From contig NW_026943328.1 of NCBI RefSeq assembly GCF_024139115.2, forward strand, positions 53,000 to 116,999: DNA of 64,000 bases, in the 5' to 3' direction. A program made the position numbers and the translations under genes. This DNA comes from Armigeres subalbatus (taxonomy: Eukaryota; Arthropoda; Insecta; Diptera; Culicidae). Positions 21,430 to 30,904 of this stretch are shown piece after piece. A model generated the notes under the pieces. It did no database searches and was not told the origin of the DNA. It saw only the letters and a list, made by a program, of their open reading frames with translations. Numbering within the stretch: position 1 is the first letter of the stretch; each line of letters begins with the position of its first letter.

Positions 21430-22630
21430 GTCATTAGGCCGAATGGTCATTAGGCCGAACGGTCATTAGGCCGAATGGCCATTAGGCCGAATACGAACTG
21501 GGGAGTGACAAATGAGGAACAAGTAGAACGGAAGAAAGAAGAAGTAAGAAAGAAGAAGGAATAAGGAAGAAAGAATAATAAAGATGGAAGAAGGAATAAG
21601 GAAGAAGGAAGAAGGAAGAAGGAAGAAGGAAGAAGGAAGAAGGAAGAAGGAAGAAGGAAGAAGGAATAACGAAGAAGGAAGAAAGAAGAAGGAAGAAGGA
21701 AGAAGGAAAAAGGGAGAAAGAATAAGGAAGAATAAAGAAAGAAGAAGGAAAAAGGAAGAAGAAAGAAGGAAGAAAGAAAAAGGAAGAAGAAAGAAGGATG
21801 AAGGAAGAAGGAAGAAGGGCGAAGGAACAATGACGAAGGAACAAAGAAGAAGGAAGAAGGAAGAATGAAGAAGGAAGAAAAAAGAAGGAAGAAGTAAGAA
21901 CGAAGAAGGAAGAAGGAAGAAGGAAGAAGGAAAAAGGAAAAACGAAGAAGGAAGAAGGAAGAATAAAGAAGAAAGAAGGAAGAAAGAAAGTAAGAGAATA
22001 AAGAAAGACGGGAGAAAGAAGGAAGAAAACGAAGAATGAAGAAGGAAGAAGGAAGAAGAAAAAAGATGGAAGGAAGAAGGAAGAAGGAGAAGAAGGAAAA
22101 ATTAAGAAGGAAGGAGAAGAAGGAAAAATTAAGAAGGAAGAAGAAGAAGGAAAAATAAAGAAGGAAGGAGAAGAAGGAAAAATTAAGAAGGAAGAAGGAA
22201 GGAGGAAGAAGGAAAAATTAAGAATGAAGAATGAAGAAGGAAGAAGAAAAAAGAAAGAAGGAAGAAAAAAGGAAGAAGGAAGAAGGAAAAAAGAAGATGG
22301 AAGAAGGAAGAAGGAAAAATGAAGAAGCAAGATGGAAGAAAGAAGAAGGATGAAGGAAGAAGGAAGAAGAAAGAAGGAAAAAGAAAGAAGGAAGAGGGAA
22401 GAAGGAAGAAGGAAAAAGGAAGAAGACAGATAGAAGAAGAAAGGTGCAAGAAGGGAGAAGAAAGGAGGCGTAAGGTGAAGAAAGAACTTCTCATTTTTCA
22501 CTTTTTTCTTCTTTTTGCTAATTCGGCCTAATGGCCATTCGGCCTAATGACCGTTCGGCCTAATGACCTTCGGCCAAATGACCTTCGGCCAAATGGCCTT
22601 CGGCACAACGGCCTTCGGCCTAATGGCCTG
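21430..22630. mobile_element. GGCCGAA-array element with polypurine core, inserted in the LINE
   Basis: The left end holds four copies of GTCATTAGGCCGAATG (21430-21492). The right end holds about eight inverted copies (22521-22629), the last ones shortened to GGCCTTCGGCC-type variants. The element interrupts the LINE 3' region: ACACGTCGCCAAC (21409-21421) before it and ACACCGTCGCCAAC (22631-22644) after it are a probable target duplication. The core is the GAAGAAGGAA tract. No coding capacity. Confidence 0.8.
21525..22480 (+). repeat. Polypurine (GAAGAAGGAA)n tract, about 950 bp
   Basis: Nearly all bases on the plus strand are A or G, in GAAGGAAGAAGGAA-type units with scattered substitutions. 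Open frames here (the longest 339 codons on the minus strand, Phe/Ser/Leu-rich) are composition artefacts. Long homopurine tracts can adopt triplex structures; that is inference here. Confidence 0.95.
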
Positions 22631-22644
22631 ACACCGTCGCCAAC

Positions 22645-24375
22645 CACGCAGTCTACGGAGGGTTCGCAAGTCATCTTCCACCTGATCAATCCACCTTGCC
22701 CGCTGCGCACTTCGCCTTCTTGTGCCCGTCGGATCGTTGTCGAGAACCATTTTCACCGGGTTACTGTCCGACATTCTGGCTACGTGCCCGGCCCACCGCA
22801 GTCGTCCGATTTTCGCGGTGTGAACGATGGATGCAACTCGTGGTTCATTCGCCTCCTCAACGTACCGTCCGCCATTTGCATCCCACCATAGATGGTACGC
22901 AGCACTTTCCTTTCGAAAACTCCGAGTGCGCGTTGGTCCTCCACGAGCATCGTCCAGGTCTCGTGTCCGTAGAGGACTACCGGTCTAATGAGCGTTTTGT
23001 AGATTGCCAGTTTGGTTCGTCGGCGAACTCTATTCGATCGGAGCGGAGTCCAAAGTACGTACGATTTCCAGCCACTATGCGTCTCCAAATTTCTCTGCTT
23101 GAATCATTTTCGGCAGTCACTAGTGAGCCCAAGTTCACAAATTCTTCTACCACCACGATTTCGTCACCACCGATGCCAAATCGCGATGGGTGGCTCACAT
23201 TGTCTTCTCTTGAACCTCTTCCTATCATGTACTTCGTCTTCGACGTGTTGATGACTAGTCCGATCCGCTTGGCTTTCCTCTTCAGTCTGATGTAGGCTTC
23301 TTCCATCTTCTCAAAGTTGCGTGCCATAATATCTATGTCGTCGGCGAAGCCAAATAGCTGGACGGACTTATTGAAAATTGTACCACTCGTGTTAATCCCT
23401 GCTCTTCGTATTACCCCTTCCAAATCGATGTTGAATAGCAGACACGAAAGACCATCACCTTGCCGTAACCCTCTACGCGTTTCGAAGGGACTCGAGAATG
23501 CCCCTGAAACTCGAACTACGCACATCACCCGATCTATCGTCGCATCGTCGCCAATCTCCTCCTGGATTTCCTGGAGATCCGGAGCCGGTAGAATTATGTC
23601 CTGCGCGCGTTCTCCCAGGTCCATCACCATACCGCCATCTTCGTCTGCCACATCGCCATTCAGGTGTTCTTCGTAGTACTGCCGCCACCTTTGGATCACC
23701 TCACGCTCGTTCGTAAGAAGGTTCCCGTTTATGTCCTTACACATCTCAGGCTGTTGAACGTGGCCCTTACGTGAACGGTTTAATTTCTCATAGAACTTTC
23801 GTGTGTTATTAGCGCGGTACAGTTGCTCCGTCTCTTCACGGTCTCGATCTTCCTGCTAGCGCTTTTTCCTCCGAAAAATCGAGTTTTGTCTGTTCCGCGC
23901 CCGTTTATATCGTGCCTCGATTGCCCTCGTGCGGTGTTGCAGCAATCTCGTCCATGCTGCATTCTTCTCCTCTACTAACTGCTCACATTCGCCGTCATAA
24001 CAGTTGTTTCTCTGATCCGGGGGCACCGTGCCAAGTGCAGCGGTTGCAGGTGCTACCAATGGCGGATCGAATATCTCTCAGCCATCTTCAAGAGACGCTG
24101 CGCCTAGCTGCTCTTCCGTTGGGAGTACCACTTAGCTGCTACGAGTATTCTTGGGCTAGTCTACCGTCTTGTAGCCGCCCAAAATTAAGCCGCGGCGTCC
24201 GACTTCGACGCGTGTTGTACACCGTCGAGAGTTTTGAGCGCAGGCATACTGCAACGAGGTAGGTACGTTCATGATGTCGGAGAAGAATTTACCGTCGATT
24301 AGAACGTGGTCGATTTGGTTTTCCGTTTCTTGTGGCCTCAGGGGGATGAGGTAAGTGGAAAACCCATGATACCTT
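22645..24375 (-). pseudogene. RTE-like ORF: endonuclease tail plus internally deleted reverse transcriptase
   Basis: At the 5' side, NQIDHVLIDGKFFSDIMN (about 24330-24275) looks like the end of an apurinic-type endonuclease domain. Then come frames with NCYDGECEQLVEEKNAAW and QRWRQYYEEHLNGD. RT motifs follow: GLRQGDGLSCLLFNIDLEG and the catalytic FADDIDIMARNF, then LVINTSKTKYM. After these come the C-terminal LIRPVVLYGHETW and a final NPVKMVLDNDPTG-type tail. Between the QEIQEEIG and DDATIDRV stretches the usual RT palm/finger region is missing, an internal deletion. A stop near 23860 separates the first part. The family role is target-primed reverse transcription; this copy is dead. Assignment to the RTE clade (JAM1-like in mosquitoes) is likely but not certain. 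Confidence 0.8.
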
Positions 24376-24790
24376 GACCTTCAATTGTGATGAGTAGTTA
24401 CATATAACTAAAATCAAAACGATAATTGCTCTGAGTATGTTTTGTTGAATAATTTCATTGGCTTAACGGAATAGGTCCCCAAGGAATTCCCGTAATAGTA
24501 AGTGGAGGGCTGGTTTTGCCTCCTCAAACACTAAGTGTACGTAAAATTTATATGTTCGCCTTAAATATGAACTTTGTATAGGAAAAATGGGCCTTACAGG
24601 GTTATAAACTAATGAACTTAGTTTACGGATGATTTGAAATGATGTCTGTGTGTGCGTGTTTGTATGTATGAGTGTGCACAAAACACATTCAAAGTTATCT
24701 CCTATTTTTATGCACTTGTCCTTAACCAATTTGTTCGCAAAAAAATGCAATCAACGGCAAAATTTGTTATGAATATGAATGGCTTTGGGA
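24376..24790. other. Unassigned spacer
   Basis: AT-rich with a TGTGTGTGCGTGTTTGTATG stretch. Nothing else recognised. Confidence 0.45.
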
Positions 24791-24792
24791 CA

Positions 24793-24985
24793 GAATGTCG
24801 AAAGACAAAAGGTCGAAGGACAAAAGGTCGATGGGACAAAAGGTCGAAGGGACAAAAGGTCGAAAGGACAAAAGGTCGACGGGACAAAAGGTCGAGGGGA
24901 CAAAACGTCGACGGGACAAAAGGTCGAAGGGACAAAAGGTCGAAGGGACAAAAAGTCGAAGGGACAAAAGGTCGAATGGACAAAA
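24793..24985 (+). repeat. Left 16-bp motif array
   Basis: About twelve tandem GACAAAAGGTCGAAGG units, varying mainly at the last three bases (AAG, ATG, ACG, AGG). Confidence 0.95.
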
Positions 24986-25700
24986 TTTAAAAATCTATAA
25001 TTCTGTATGCTTGAAAAATATTAAATATACGACAAGTTTGAAAACATGTTTCTGAAAAAAAAGCTAGCTTATTACATTTCACAGATATTTCTCCTTCTTT
25101 ATTTCATGGGCAGTTCTTTAACCAATTTACAGTGAGTATTCAGCAGCCAGGGCGAGCATTGTATGATTTTGAGTTGTTCTCGGGACGAGAACTGAAAAAT
25201 TAATACTTGTTAGATCGTGCTCTTGTAACACGTGTCGCTTCGAGTGCATATTTGAGTGAAATACGTTGGTTTTGGTATCTTTGATTCAGTGTCGTATAAT
25301 TAATTATTTCGCCAACGCGACATCCTATACATTCCTATACATTACATTCCTATGTCGATCATGGAGAATCAGAAGAATGTCAGTCACTTGTATAAATGTG
25401 TGTCAAATTCATTTTCCACTCATCATCATGTATTAGATGGGGATGTTATTGGTTTTAATTCAGCGTGACGTTGTTATTGGTTTTAAATAAGAAATAAACA
25501 CTGAAGCACGTACACAAAGACTAGCCTTAAGCCGTACATAACAGTTTACATTATGCACATTATTCGGTGATTCAACCGTACGAATCATTTTAATTAACAC
25601 TCAAACATGCGTGATGTTGTATTTTGTACAACATTAACGAAAAAATCTATCTCATGGTACACAGCATGAACGACCCTGCATTAGTGTTCCAGGATAAAAT
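24986..25700. other. Interior of GGTCGAA element, unassigned
   Basis: AT-rich interior sequence without recognised coding content. ATTGGTTTTAAT-type phrases are repeated near 25450-25490. Confidence 0.45.
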
Positions 25701-25704
25701 CATG

Positions 25705-26260
25705 ATTGTGCATATGCAAGCACTCAGAGTATTCGAGAGACGGGACCACCTTTGGCGGTGTACAAAAAGACGGTGTGTGGCGACGAAGAATGAACCACGA
25801 GCTAGCCCAGCTCTACGGCGAATCCAGTATCCAGAAGGTAGCTAAAGCCGGAAGGATACGATAAGCAGGGCATGTTGCAAGAATTCCGGACAACTACCTT
25901 GCAAAAATGGTGTTCGCTTCCAATCCAGCAGGTACGAGACGGCGTGGAGCACAGCGAGCGAGATGGGCAGACCAAGTGTAAAACGACTTGGCGAGCGTGG
26001 GGCGCATTCGAGGATGGAGAGATGCGGCCTCGAACCGTGAGTTAACGTCGTTGCCGACCGGACTTTGTGGAATTCCATCGACGTTCCCATCGGTGTCAGC
26101 ATTTTGGAGTTGGCAACATCGAGGCGCATCAGCAGAACCAGGCGAACGATATCGAGGGCGATCATCGAACCTGTACCTACCGAGGCAGTGCAGACTCAGC
26201 ATACTTGTAATGTAGTTAAGTTGAGGATAATAAATCAGTTGGTTGTGAACAGTGAAGGTA
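25705..26260 (+). pseudogene. RTE-like LINE 3' fragment
   Basis: In shifting frames the plus strand gives RVFERRD, then RRMNHELAQLYGE, AGHVARIPDNYLAKM, NPAGTRRRGAQRARWADQV and ASVGRIRGWRDAASN. This is the C-terminal tail that follows the RT domain in the same type of LINE seen at 21.3-24.4 kb. It is followed by TAATGTAGTTAAGTTGAGG and a short AATAAAT tail. Frame changes and stops show it is dead. Upstream RT sequence is absent, so the copy is strongly 5' truncated. Confidence 0.72.
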
Positions 26261-26384
26261 GTTAGACGTTTAAGTTTTTTTAAAAAGAACTCCGTGTTCT
26301 CGAATTATTAACTCGTGTATTGTGGCGTCAAATTGTTGATTCAGTGGTTTCTGTTTAGATGTAAACTAAATAAATGAATGAATG

Positions 26385-26470
26385 TGCTTATGCATATTGG
26401 TGGTAGAGTTTTGTGTAGAAATTAGAGGTTGTGGGTTCAAGTCAAGATTGGGCCATCGTTCTCACGAACA
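26385..26470 (+). repeat. Possible tRNA-derived SINE fragment
   Basis: TGGTGGTAGAGTTTTGTG resembles an A-box region, and GTGGGTTCAAGTCAAG resembles a B-box (GGTTCRANNCC), at suitable spacing. No complete SINE body or target duplication was found. Confidence 0.35.
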
Positions 26471-26671
26471 GTCTGTAGGTCGGATATCTGAATCGCTCAC
26501 AAAGGTATCTTATATAACATTTTCCTTGTGCTGAATTTGTTGAAAACACGGGCCAACATGAAACTTATTTGGCCAATTGTTACCCCGATGACGGTACTTA
26601 AATCATAGTTTTGCTTTGCATTGTTTTCAAGACTACAGCCTTTCAGTTTTAACCAGTTTTGAAATTTTGAC

Positions 26672-26838
26672 CATTTGTCCCTTCGACCTTTTGTCCTTTC
26701 GGCCCTTTGTCCTTTCGACCTTTTGTCCATTCGACCTTTTGTCCCGTCGACCTTTTGTCCATTCGACCTTTTGTCCATTCGACCTTTTGTCCTTCGACCT
26801 TTTGTCTTTCGACCTTTTGTCCTTCGACCTTTTGTCAT
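26672..26838 (-). repeat. Right 16-bp motif array (inverted)
   Basis: About ten units of the same 16-bp motif on the minus strand, the inverse partner of 24793-24985. Confidence 0.95.
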
Positions 26839-26839
26839 A

Positions 26840-27600
26840 GATTCATATAAATCAATGTGAATTTTGGAATACACTTACCTATCATTGCTATTTTTATTTT
26901 TTTTATACATTTTGTTCATGTGTAAAACATGTGAAAGGCATCAATACCGATGGGTGGATTAATCAGGCGTTTTCTTAAGTATATTAGTCCAATCACCACT
27001 GAAATCACAATGATAACAAAGAAGGAACATATTAAGATTCACAGCTATCGAAATAAACCCTGGAGGAAGAAAAAAATTGCTTAATTAGAACATTATCCAC
27101 TTCCCCGCTGTGTTTGATACCTGGGGTAAGTGTAAAATCTTTGAATTATTTGCTTTCATGGTACAAACCACTACAAATTGAATGGGATTAGTTTAATTGT
27201 ATTATGATGGTCACCTGTGATATAACTTCACTTGAAATGTCCCTTTTTTTGGTGCAAATAAGAATTGATTTTATGAATGCAAAAATCAACTTTTTGCGAA
27301 GCCTAAAATGGCAGTTCAAACGTTAACCGTGTTAGTGTATGTATTATACAAATTTCAACATAGTATTAGTGTGAGCATCAAAGTATACTCTTGCATAATA
27401 TTATGATGTGGTAAAAACTGTAAAGTATGTACAATTCCAATTTTTCGAGTCGATTATTACACTTACCCCCTTTTTCCACTTCCCCCAGTGTACCTTACTT
27501 GATTAGAAATAGCATAATATTAGGTACTGATGGTGAAATGGCCTCTATTCTGTTATTGGAACAAGCTCATAAACCAGTGATATCAATGTTATTTTTCAAA
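26840..27600. other. Unassigned region with a short dispersed repeat at 26905-26975
   Basis: GTAAAACATGTGAAAGGCAT and the following ACCGATGGGTGGATTAATC resemble the sequence near 63480-63545 (AATACACGTGAAAGTCACC, then CTAGATGGATTATTC). This suggests a short dispersed repeat family. No other feature is seen. Confidence 0.45.
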
Positions 27601-27603
27601 ATA

Positions 27604-28105
27604 TTCTATCGTAGTCCACTTTGGGACATTTTGTTGATTGACATTTAGTCGAATGACATTTGGTCAAATGAAATTTCGTCGAAAGGCCGTTTAGTCGAAG
27701 GGACATTTGGTCGAATAGAAATGGTTTCCTTATTATTTTCATGAATACTCTTTCTTTCACTCATTATTTCTGCAATAATCAGTTCAGTACAAAATTCACT
27801 TCCAACCATAATTTGTTAATGGTTGACCAAAAACTTAATTTCGACCAATTGTGTCTATTCGACGTAATGTCCTTTCGACCATTGAAGTTCTCCTATTATT
27901 TATTCTTTTATGAACCCATCATTCTTTTATTGTCCAAAGCAATAATTATGTAACTTTCTGAAACACTACAATAAATAGTTTAAGTTTCAATTATCATTGA
28001 CTTAAATTTCTGCCTTTCAAATACCCATTCGACAGAACGTCATTCGACAAGATTATTCATTCAAAAATCCGCTTTGGACCAAATGTCCAACCGATTTCAA
28101 CCCGC
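27604..28105. mobile_element. GTCGAA-array element, copy B (uninterrupted)
   Basis: CCACTTTGGGACATTTTG opens a left array of 16-bp motifs such as GACATTTGGTCGAATG (27612-27720). After the body come inverted motifs (TTTCGACCAATTG, TCCTTTCGACCATTG, CATTCGACAGAACG, GACCAAATGTCC). Copy A at 11825-16932 has the same order but is split by the 4.6-kb transposon. Confidence 0.75.
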
Positions 28106-28380
28106 TAATATGCTATTCGGCAAGCGTAAAGAGTTCTATTGATTTTGGCATATTTTCAGAGATTCGTACAAGAGCGCGCTAAATCTCTTCACGCATATTT
28201 CTCGCAAGCCCATACTTCGCCCAAATTGAATCTTATTCGAACTTTATTTCATCATTTTTTCGCCAATTGGATTCTATAAAAACTACAATCATATGAAAAC
28301 GAATGACCTCACAGGCAAAATTTCTGTCGCTCGGCTGAACTTATCATTTTGCTGAAAGTGTTGTTTGGTCGAAAAGAATT

Positions 28381-28613
28381 TCTCGGGTACTTATTCAAAA
28401 GGACGTATGTGATTTTGTAAACAAAGATTCAAACGTCGATTTGTCCGATCTGATGGCACTCCCACGCAAACCAACACCACTAACAGGTAGCCGAAGCCTC
28501 CCCCTATCTGTCTATGGTGATGGTTTGCGTGGGAGGTCAATCAGATCGGACAAATCGACGTTTGAATCTTTGTTTACAAAATCACATACGTCCTTTTGAA
28601 TAAGTACCCGAGA
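28381..28613. mobile_element. Near-perfect palindromic MITE (233 bp)
   Basis: TCTCGGGTACTTATTCAAAA through about 28480 is repeated inversely from about 28515 to 28613 with very few mismatches. Each arm is close to 100 bp. The loop is about 35 bp. It contains TTTGTAAACAAAG and CTCCCACGCAAACCA. A half copy lies at 6755-6820. No coding capacity. Confidence 0.9.
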
Positions 28614-28616
28614 TTT

Positions 28617-29774
28617 GGTTAAAAATGCCTTTCTAAGTCACTCCATGTTTCTCACTTTTCGTTTTCTACTTCTCACTTTTCACTCCTCATTTCACGCACG
28701 ACCTGTTCAGCATATGTCCTTTCAGGCTGTGTAGTATTATTTGATGGCTTTCAAAAGCTGAACAAAATATCAAACGTTCAAAAAAATTTAAACCATCTCA
28801 ATTTTTTATTTAAATGTTAAAGTTGGCGATCTATTAGTCATGCAAGTAATCACTAGACTCCCACGTTGTAACAAAAAGCAATTTTTCAGAAGGTGACCTA
28901 AAATCTATCTCACTATAATGAAGTTAACTTTGATCCAGTCTGCGCAATAATAAGACCTACAACTGTTTTCCACTGCAGCCATGATGAACAATGAGGACAA
29001 AGCGAGAATAAAACCGTTAGCCAGTTATAGTCTAGCTGGGATGTGGGCTCGAGCATAGGTACGTGTGTCTGCTCCCATACAGAGGACGCTTCCCACAATT
29101 GGCCCAACCAGTCATCCACGTGAACGAGAAAGTCGTCTTCTCCGAAGAGCTTGAAATTGTTCATTTTTCTGCTTACTTTAGCACTATGTGCGCCCTCAGC
29201 CAACCCAGCATAGTTGGTGGCAGTAGGTATGCGATTCTGTGCTTCCTTCTACTTACCTATTTCTCAATGGAAAGCAGTAGGTTGAGGCTTTGCTTCCTGC
29301 GACTTGTGTGTGGATGCCACCATAGGGGAAAGCAATCGTTCCTACAGGCGATGCGATGGCGGCAGAGACGACCACATGGCTTGGGGTTCAACTTCAGCTT
29401 GTTATGAGACAGCAGCATGTCAAACTGTTTCTGGGGTCGGTCGCTTAGTGGAACTGTTTTGTTGTTATGGTTGTTGATGATGATGTTTGAATGAGCATAT
29501 GACGACTACCGTGAGATAAATGCAGCTCTTGAGCAGCGGGTGGGTTATTTATAGTAATACAAGAGTGGAGTTCAAGGATAGTGCTATTGTCCTGGAGCAG
29601 ATGATGAACATTTATAGAACAGTCTGATTGATTTGAAATACCAAATGTCTTGCTTACATTATTTTATTAAATTATTGTTTTTTTTTTGCTCACCAACTGC
29701 ATTATTGCTTAGGATAAAACACGAAGATCCAGTGCTACAATGTCCAGGATCCATGAAAATAATCTATTATTATC
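28617..29774. other. Unassigned region
   Basis: CTTCTCACTTTTC phrases near 28640-28690 resemble the inverse of a degenerate microsatellite at 10.2-10.5 kb. Two overlapping frames at 28913-29203 (minus) and 29063-29407 (plus) have no recognised domain. Confidence 0.4.
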
Positions 29775-29915
29775 AATCTTAGTGTCTAAGTCGATTCAAG
29801 TACGAGACACTGAAGACGACCTCACAGCTGACGTCGAAATACGTATCTGAAAAGATAACCAAACGTAGTGGAGTTAAATGGAAAATACTAAACTCGCCTT
29901 AGACTGAATCAATAC
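29775..29915 (+). mobile_element. Penelope-like element terminal fragment
   Basis: GTCGATTCAAGTACGAGACA, the hammerhead-like core, and GTAGTGGAGTTAAATGG followed by CGCCTTAGAC match the terminal repeat of the Penelope copies at 51.4-55.1 kb. No coding part is attached, so this is a solitary end. Confidence 0.75.
29804..29852 (+). ncRNA. Hammerhead-ribozyme-like core (Penelope end 1)
   Basis: Core order CTGAAGA, hairpin, GTCGAAA, ATACGTATC fits a minimal hammerhead (CUGANGA, stem II, GAAA, short stem III, NUH cleavage site after AUC). Stem II has one C-C mismatch here. Confidence 0.6.
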
Positions 29916-29939
29916 TTCAACACCACAATACATGGTTCG

Positions 29940-30215
29940 ATGCTATCGAACGCTTCTCAAGTAGTTCTGCCGCTGGTCAGCCTACCTCGGTCGCTGCGCT
30001 CCACGCATTCTTGTACCTGCCGGGTCGGTAGCGAACCTCATCTTTTCAGGGTTGCTTTCCGGCATTCTTGCGATATGCCCTGCCATCGTACCCTTCCTGC
30101 CTATCTTCTTCGTGGTTCATCCTTCGCCGCCACACACCACCAAAGTTGGCCTCCTCCTTTCTCCTCGTTCATGGTCCAGGTCTCATGTCCGTAGAAGATC
30201 ACCGTTCTTATGAGT
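29940..30215 (-). pseudogene. RTE-like LINE C-terminal scrap
   Basis: The minus strand gives LIRTVIFYGHETWTMNEE and then GHIARMPESNPEKMRFATD and PAGTRMRGAQRPR, the same C-terminal tail as in the other RTE-like fragments. A stop and deletions are present. The fragment lies just outside the BEL/Pao element. Confidence 0.7.
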
Positions 30216-30279
30216 AGTGAAGAAAACGCGACGCGTTCACGAAACCGTTTTGATTCATACACAGTGTTACTATTCTTGT

Positions 30280-30893
30280 TGTTGCGATTGCAATCAAAAC
30301 TGTTTATTTCCGATTTGGTAAACCGATGACGAAAGGGTTAAAAAACTCCTTTAATGACAAATTCAATAGAATACATTAGATCTATGCTAATTTTAGTTTA
30401 AGTATTTTAGATTTTGATTTAGATTTAGACGATTTCATTGTGCAGTATATAGGTTCAATAGTTCTAACAACTTATAATTATTTACTCACGTTTAGTATTA
30501 CTTGCTGCAATAACAATATTCTTGGTTACTCGTTCTGCGGGGTGGGTCTGTCTAAAGGAAGCAGGTTAGAATTTCACATCGCATATGCACTACAAATTTA
30601 TAAACAGATTTACCTGTATTTGTGACTAATTCTCTAACTAGTATATAATTCAGTATATAATTCAGTTAAGGTAGATTTTAAGTTTTAACTAGATTTAGGT
30701 ATAGAAAATAGCATGATGTATAGTAATTAGGGCAAATAATTAATCTTGAAAATCTCACCGTACTCTATTTTTCACTTATTCGTAAACTTACGCTTTATCA
30801 TCGTTATGTGCATGACAACTGATGACAGCTTTCATACTTCGTTCAAGGTATTTCGCACAAGGGAGGTTGGTCACATTCTGCAGGGATGTAACA
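30280..30893 (-). repeat. 3' LTR of the BEL/Pao element (614 bp)
   Basis: On the minus strand it runs from TGTTACATCCCTGCAG to TTGATTGCAATCGCAACA, so it has TG...CA ends. It is nearly identical to 42104-42717 and equal in length. Confidence 0.95.
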
Positions 30894-30902
30894 CTCCCCC
30901 CA
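30894..30902 (-). promoter_or_regulatory. Polypurine tract of the BEL/Pao element
   Basis: On the minus strand TGGGGGGAG lies directly before the 3' LTR, the expected place for the plus-strand primer tract. Confidence 0.7.
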
Positions 30903-30904
30903 GT

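Larger units (their letters stand above)
21328..24375 (-). mobile_element. RTE-like non-LTR retrotransposon, truncated and interrupted
   Basis: From 5' to 3' on the minus strand there are a fragment of an endonuclease C-terminus, an RT with an internal deletion, the C-terminal region and a 3' end. The 3' end finishes in AATAAATAATAATAAT at about 21330, a simple trinucleotide tail typical of RTE elements. The 3' part is interrupted by a separate element at 21430-22630. The 5' end is missing beyond about 24375. Confidence 0.8.
24793..26838. mobile_element. GGTCGAA-array element (2.0 kb)
   Basis: The left end is about twelve tandem copies of GACAAAAGGTCGAAGG (24793-24985). The right end is about ten inverted copies (26672-26838). 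The arrays form the inverted ends of an element with an unrelated interior that includes a LINE 3' fragment and a tRNA-like promoter sequence. Open frames over the arrays (Lys/Arg/Gly-rich on one strand, Ser/Phe/Leu/Pro-rich on the other) are repeat artefacts. Confidence 0.8.

Noticed and set aside
21450..22531. Phe/Ser/Leu-rich 339-codon frame that looks like a multi-span membrane protein
   Set aside because: It is the pyrimidine strand of a GAAGAAGGAA tract; composition alone gives the hydrophobic pattern.
24708..26874. Lys/Gly-rich and Pro/Ser-rich frames over the GGTCGAA arrays
   Set aside because: Direct translations of the 16-bp tandem motif, shifting frame every unit; not genes.
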